Made by a program: the position numbers and the translations under genes | Assembly (NCBI RefSeq): GCF_910577345.1 | Contig: NZ_CAJTMT010000016.1 | Coordinates: forward strand, 3,143 to 67,142 | Reading direction: 5' to 3' | Source of the DNA: an uncultured Duncaniella sp. | Lineage (GTDB): Bacteria; Bacteroidota; Bacteroidia; Bacteroidales; Muribaculaceae | Length of the DNA stretch: 64,000 bases | In this document: piece by piece, positions 63,015 to 64,000 of the stretch | Layout: each line of letters starts with the position of its first letter | Numbering within the stretch: position 1 is the stretch's first letter | The notes under the pieces: generated by a model | What the model saw: the letters and a program-made list of their open reading frames with translations, nothing else | What the model was told of the DNA's origin: nothing | The model's database searches: none

Positions 63015-63060
63015 GATGCTGATGTTTCCGATTGAGGAAACATCAGCATCGTTCGTTTTA
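63015..63060 (+). terminator. Intrinsic terminator of the glycogen operon
   Basis: GATGCTGATGTTTCC and GGAAACATCAGCATC form a perfect 15-bp stem with a 6-base loop (63015-63050), followed by a T-rich stretch. Confidence 0.9.
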
Positions 63061-63082
63061 TAAGGAGCTGTAACTTGGATGA

Positions 63083-63147
63083 TACAGAAGTCCAAAATAG
63101 CATAAGAGATAAAATAAATATAATGTTCTGTAAGATTAATCTATAAA
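63083..63147. repeat. Truncated dispersed hairpin element (copy i)
   Basis: GATACAGAAGTCCAAAATAG and the following GTTCTGTAAGATTAA match the left arm and loop of copy g (53459) at about three quarters of positions. The right arm is missing. The rest of the 409-bp space to 63398 includes small hairpins (around 63265-63350) that may belong to the insertion sequence end. Confidence 0.6.
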
Positions 63148-63397
63148 ATCACAATTAAAGACGGAATACTTATATAGGTACTGTAAAATCAGGCGTTTAT
63201 GTTTGAATGCAACACGCAAAGGTGGAATATGAATATACAGTTTTAAATCCGGATGGCAGCCGATAAGCCGCGAAGCGGCGATGTGTTCATAGCCCCACAT
63301 CGAGCGAAAATGCAATGAAGCCCGCAGGGCGAAATTGCATTTCGCGTTTACTCTGACCTGAGCAAACATTTGCCTCCGAAATTTATATAAAAGAATG

Positions 63398-64000
63398 TTA
63401 AACTTGAGTTTTTAGCCTTGGATCTGCTTGCAAGTACTTCGGATCATACATTTCGCCTTTTTTTATAAGCGCATAAAGAATCTTTAGCAGGCGGTTGGCC
63501 ACATTGTTGAGGACCACGAAGATGTGTTTGTGTTCCACTTCATGTTTCTTCATTTTATATATGCGCATCTTCTCGAAATGCAGGATCGCGGAATTCGCGC
63601 ACATAAAGAGCAGCGATTTCAACTGTTTGTCACCCATGTGCGAGACATGTGAGCCCTTGTCGGACTTCCCGGTGGAGTTGGGGAATGGTGCTATGCCTGC
63701 AAGCGTGGCGCATTTCTTTGCGGTGCCTACACGTTTGAAGTTACCGGTCTTGATTATCAGTTCAGTGGCCGTGACCGGGCCTATACCAGGCACGCTTTGA
63801 GCGATTTCTGATGTTTTTGATAATTCGGGGTCATCGTCAATCATTCCCGCCATCTTTTCTTCAATGGATGCGATCATGTCGCTCAGGTGCTGTATCATAT
63901 CCTGCTTCATGTCCTGAGCCGTAGCACTCCTGTCCGGACGATGCGCGTCGCAACGTACCATTGTCAGAAGCTGCTTACGTTGCATCACAAACATACGTCT
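63398..64000 (-). mobile_element. IS110-family transposase, C-terminal part
   Basis: The C-terminal 200 residues of a transposase, open at the window edge; the N-terminal DEDD catalytic domain lies outside. Residues visible include the Transposase_20 domain (SVPGIGPVTATELIIKTGNF, GKSDKGSHVSHMGDKQLKSLLFMCA) with the family Ser region. IS110 elements move with the help of a structured RNA made from their non-coding ends; the 63230-63397 stretch with its small hairpins could be that end. Full-length status is unknown. Confidence 0.85.

Overview
The window is a bacterial chromosome segment from the phylum Bacteroidota, order Bacteroidales. A gut lineage such as Muribaculaceae is my guess, not shown by the sequence. 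The evidence is the repeated -7 promoter motif TAnnTTTG, GldD/GldE homologues, the lineage-restricted small proteins DUF4295, DUF4492 and DUF3127, BspA-type leucine-rich surface proteins, and the scarcity of Shine-Dalgarno sequences. Most of the window is GC-moderate housekeeping DNA. A clearly AT-rich stretch (about 3.8-7.9 kb) holds unfamiliar surface proteins.

Layout: 0-3.8 kb has the lpxA end, a secreted endonuclease I-like protein that has lost its catalytic residues, a lipoprotein, smpB, a YIP1-like membrane protein and a DUF3791 gene. 3.8-7.9 kb is AT-rich, with a DUF2971 protein, an LRR lipoprotein, an Ig-like surface protein and a cluster of DnaA-box-like 9-mers beside tRNA-Met. 8-11.6 kb has rpsU, a glycosidase-like lipoprotein and a metallophosphoesterase. 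11.6-17 kb has a porin, an ECF sigma/anti-sigma/secreted heptad-repeat module, an Abi-like HEPN gene bracketed by direct repeats, and a DUF3127 protein with an SSB-like tail. 17.3-25.6 kb has an S24 repressor, gldE-gldD-phosphopantetheinyl transferase, a divergent EamA/Lrp pair, a second ECF module and a TonB-dependent receptor.

The middle is metabolic: pdxB, purD and rlmL (25.7-30.9 kb), cysE, a channel with an odd selectivity filter, an OmpA/TPR lipoprotein, speA, truA, glsA, an orphan nucleotidyltransferase, an AspT-type antiporter, prfB with its programmed +1 frameshift, an AGCS symporter, a phosphohexomutase and a TlpA-like thioredoxin lipoprotein. 48-54.5 kb has DUF4492-cydA-cydB, a RHH/YafQ toxin-antitoxin pair, an M18 aminopeptidase and an RsiV-like lipoprotein. 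54.7-57.8 kb has acpP-fabF and rpmB-rpmG-DUF4295. 58.1-63 kb is a three-gene glycogen/alpha-glucan operon (debranching enzyme, GT4 synthase, GH57). The window ends inside an IS110-family transposase.

The most unusual signal is between genes. At least ten intergenic spaces carry related long hairpins built from variants of two complementary phrases (left arm rich in GGTACAnAAAG...GGTCAGAAG...ACATAAG), three carry 9-bp tandem arrays, and two carry perfect inverted repeats beginning TGTAGGGACGC. All lie 3' of at least one gene and none lies between two divergently transcribed genes. This suggests a repeat system tied to transcript ends.
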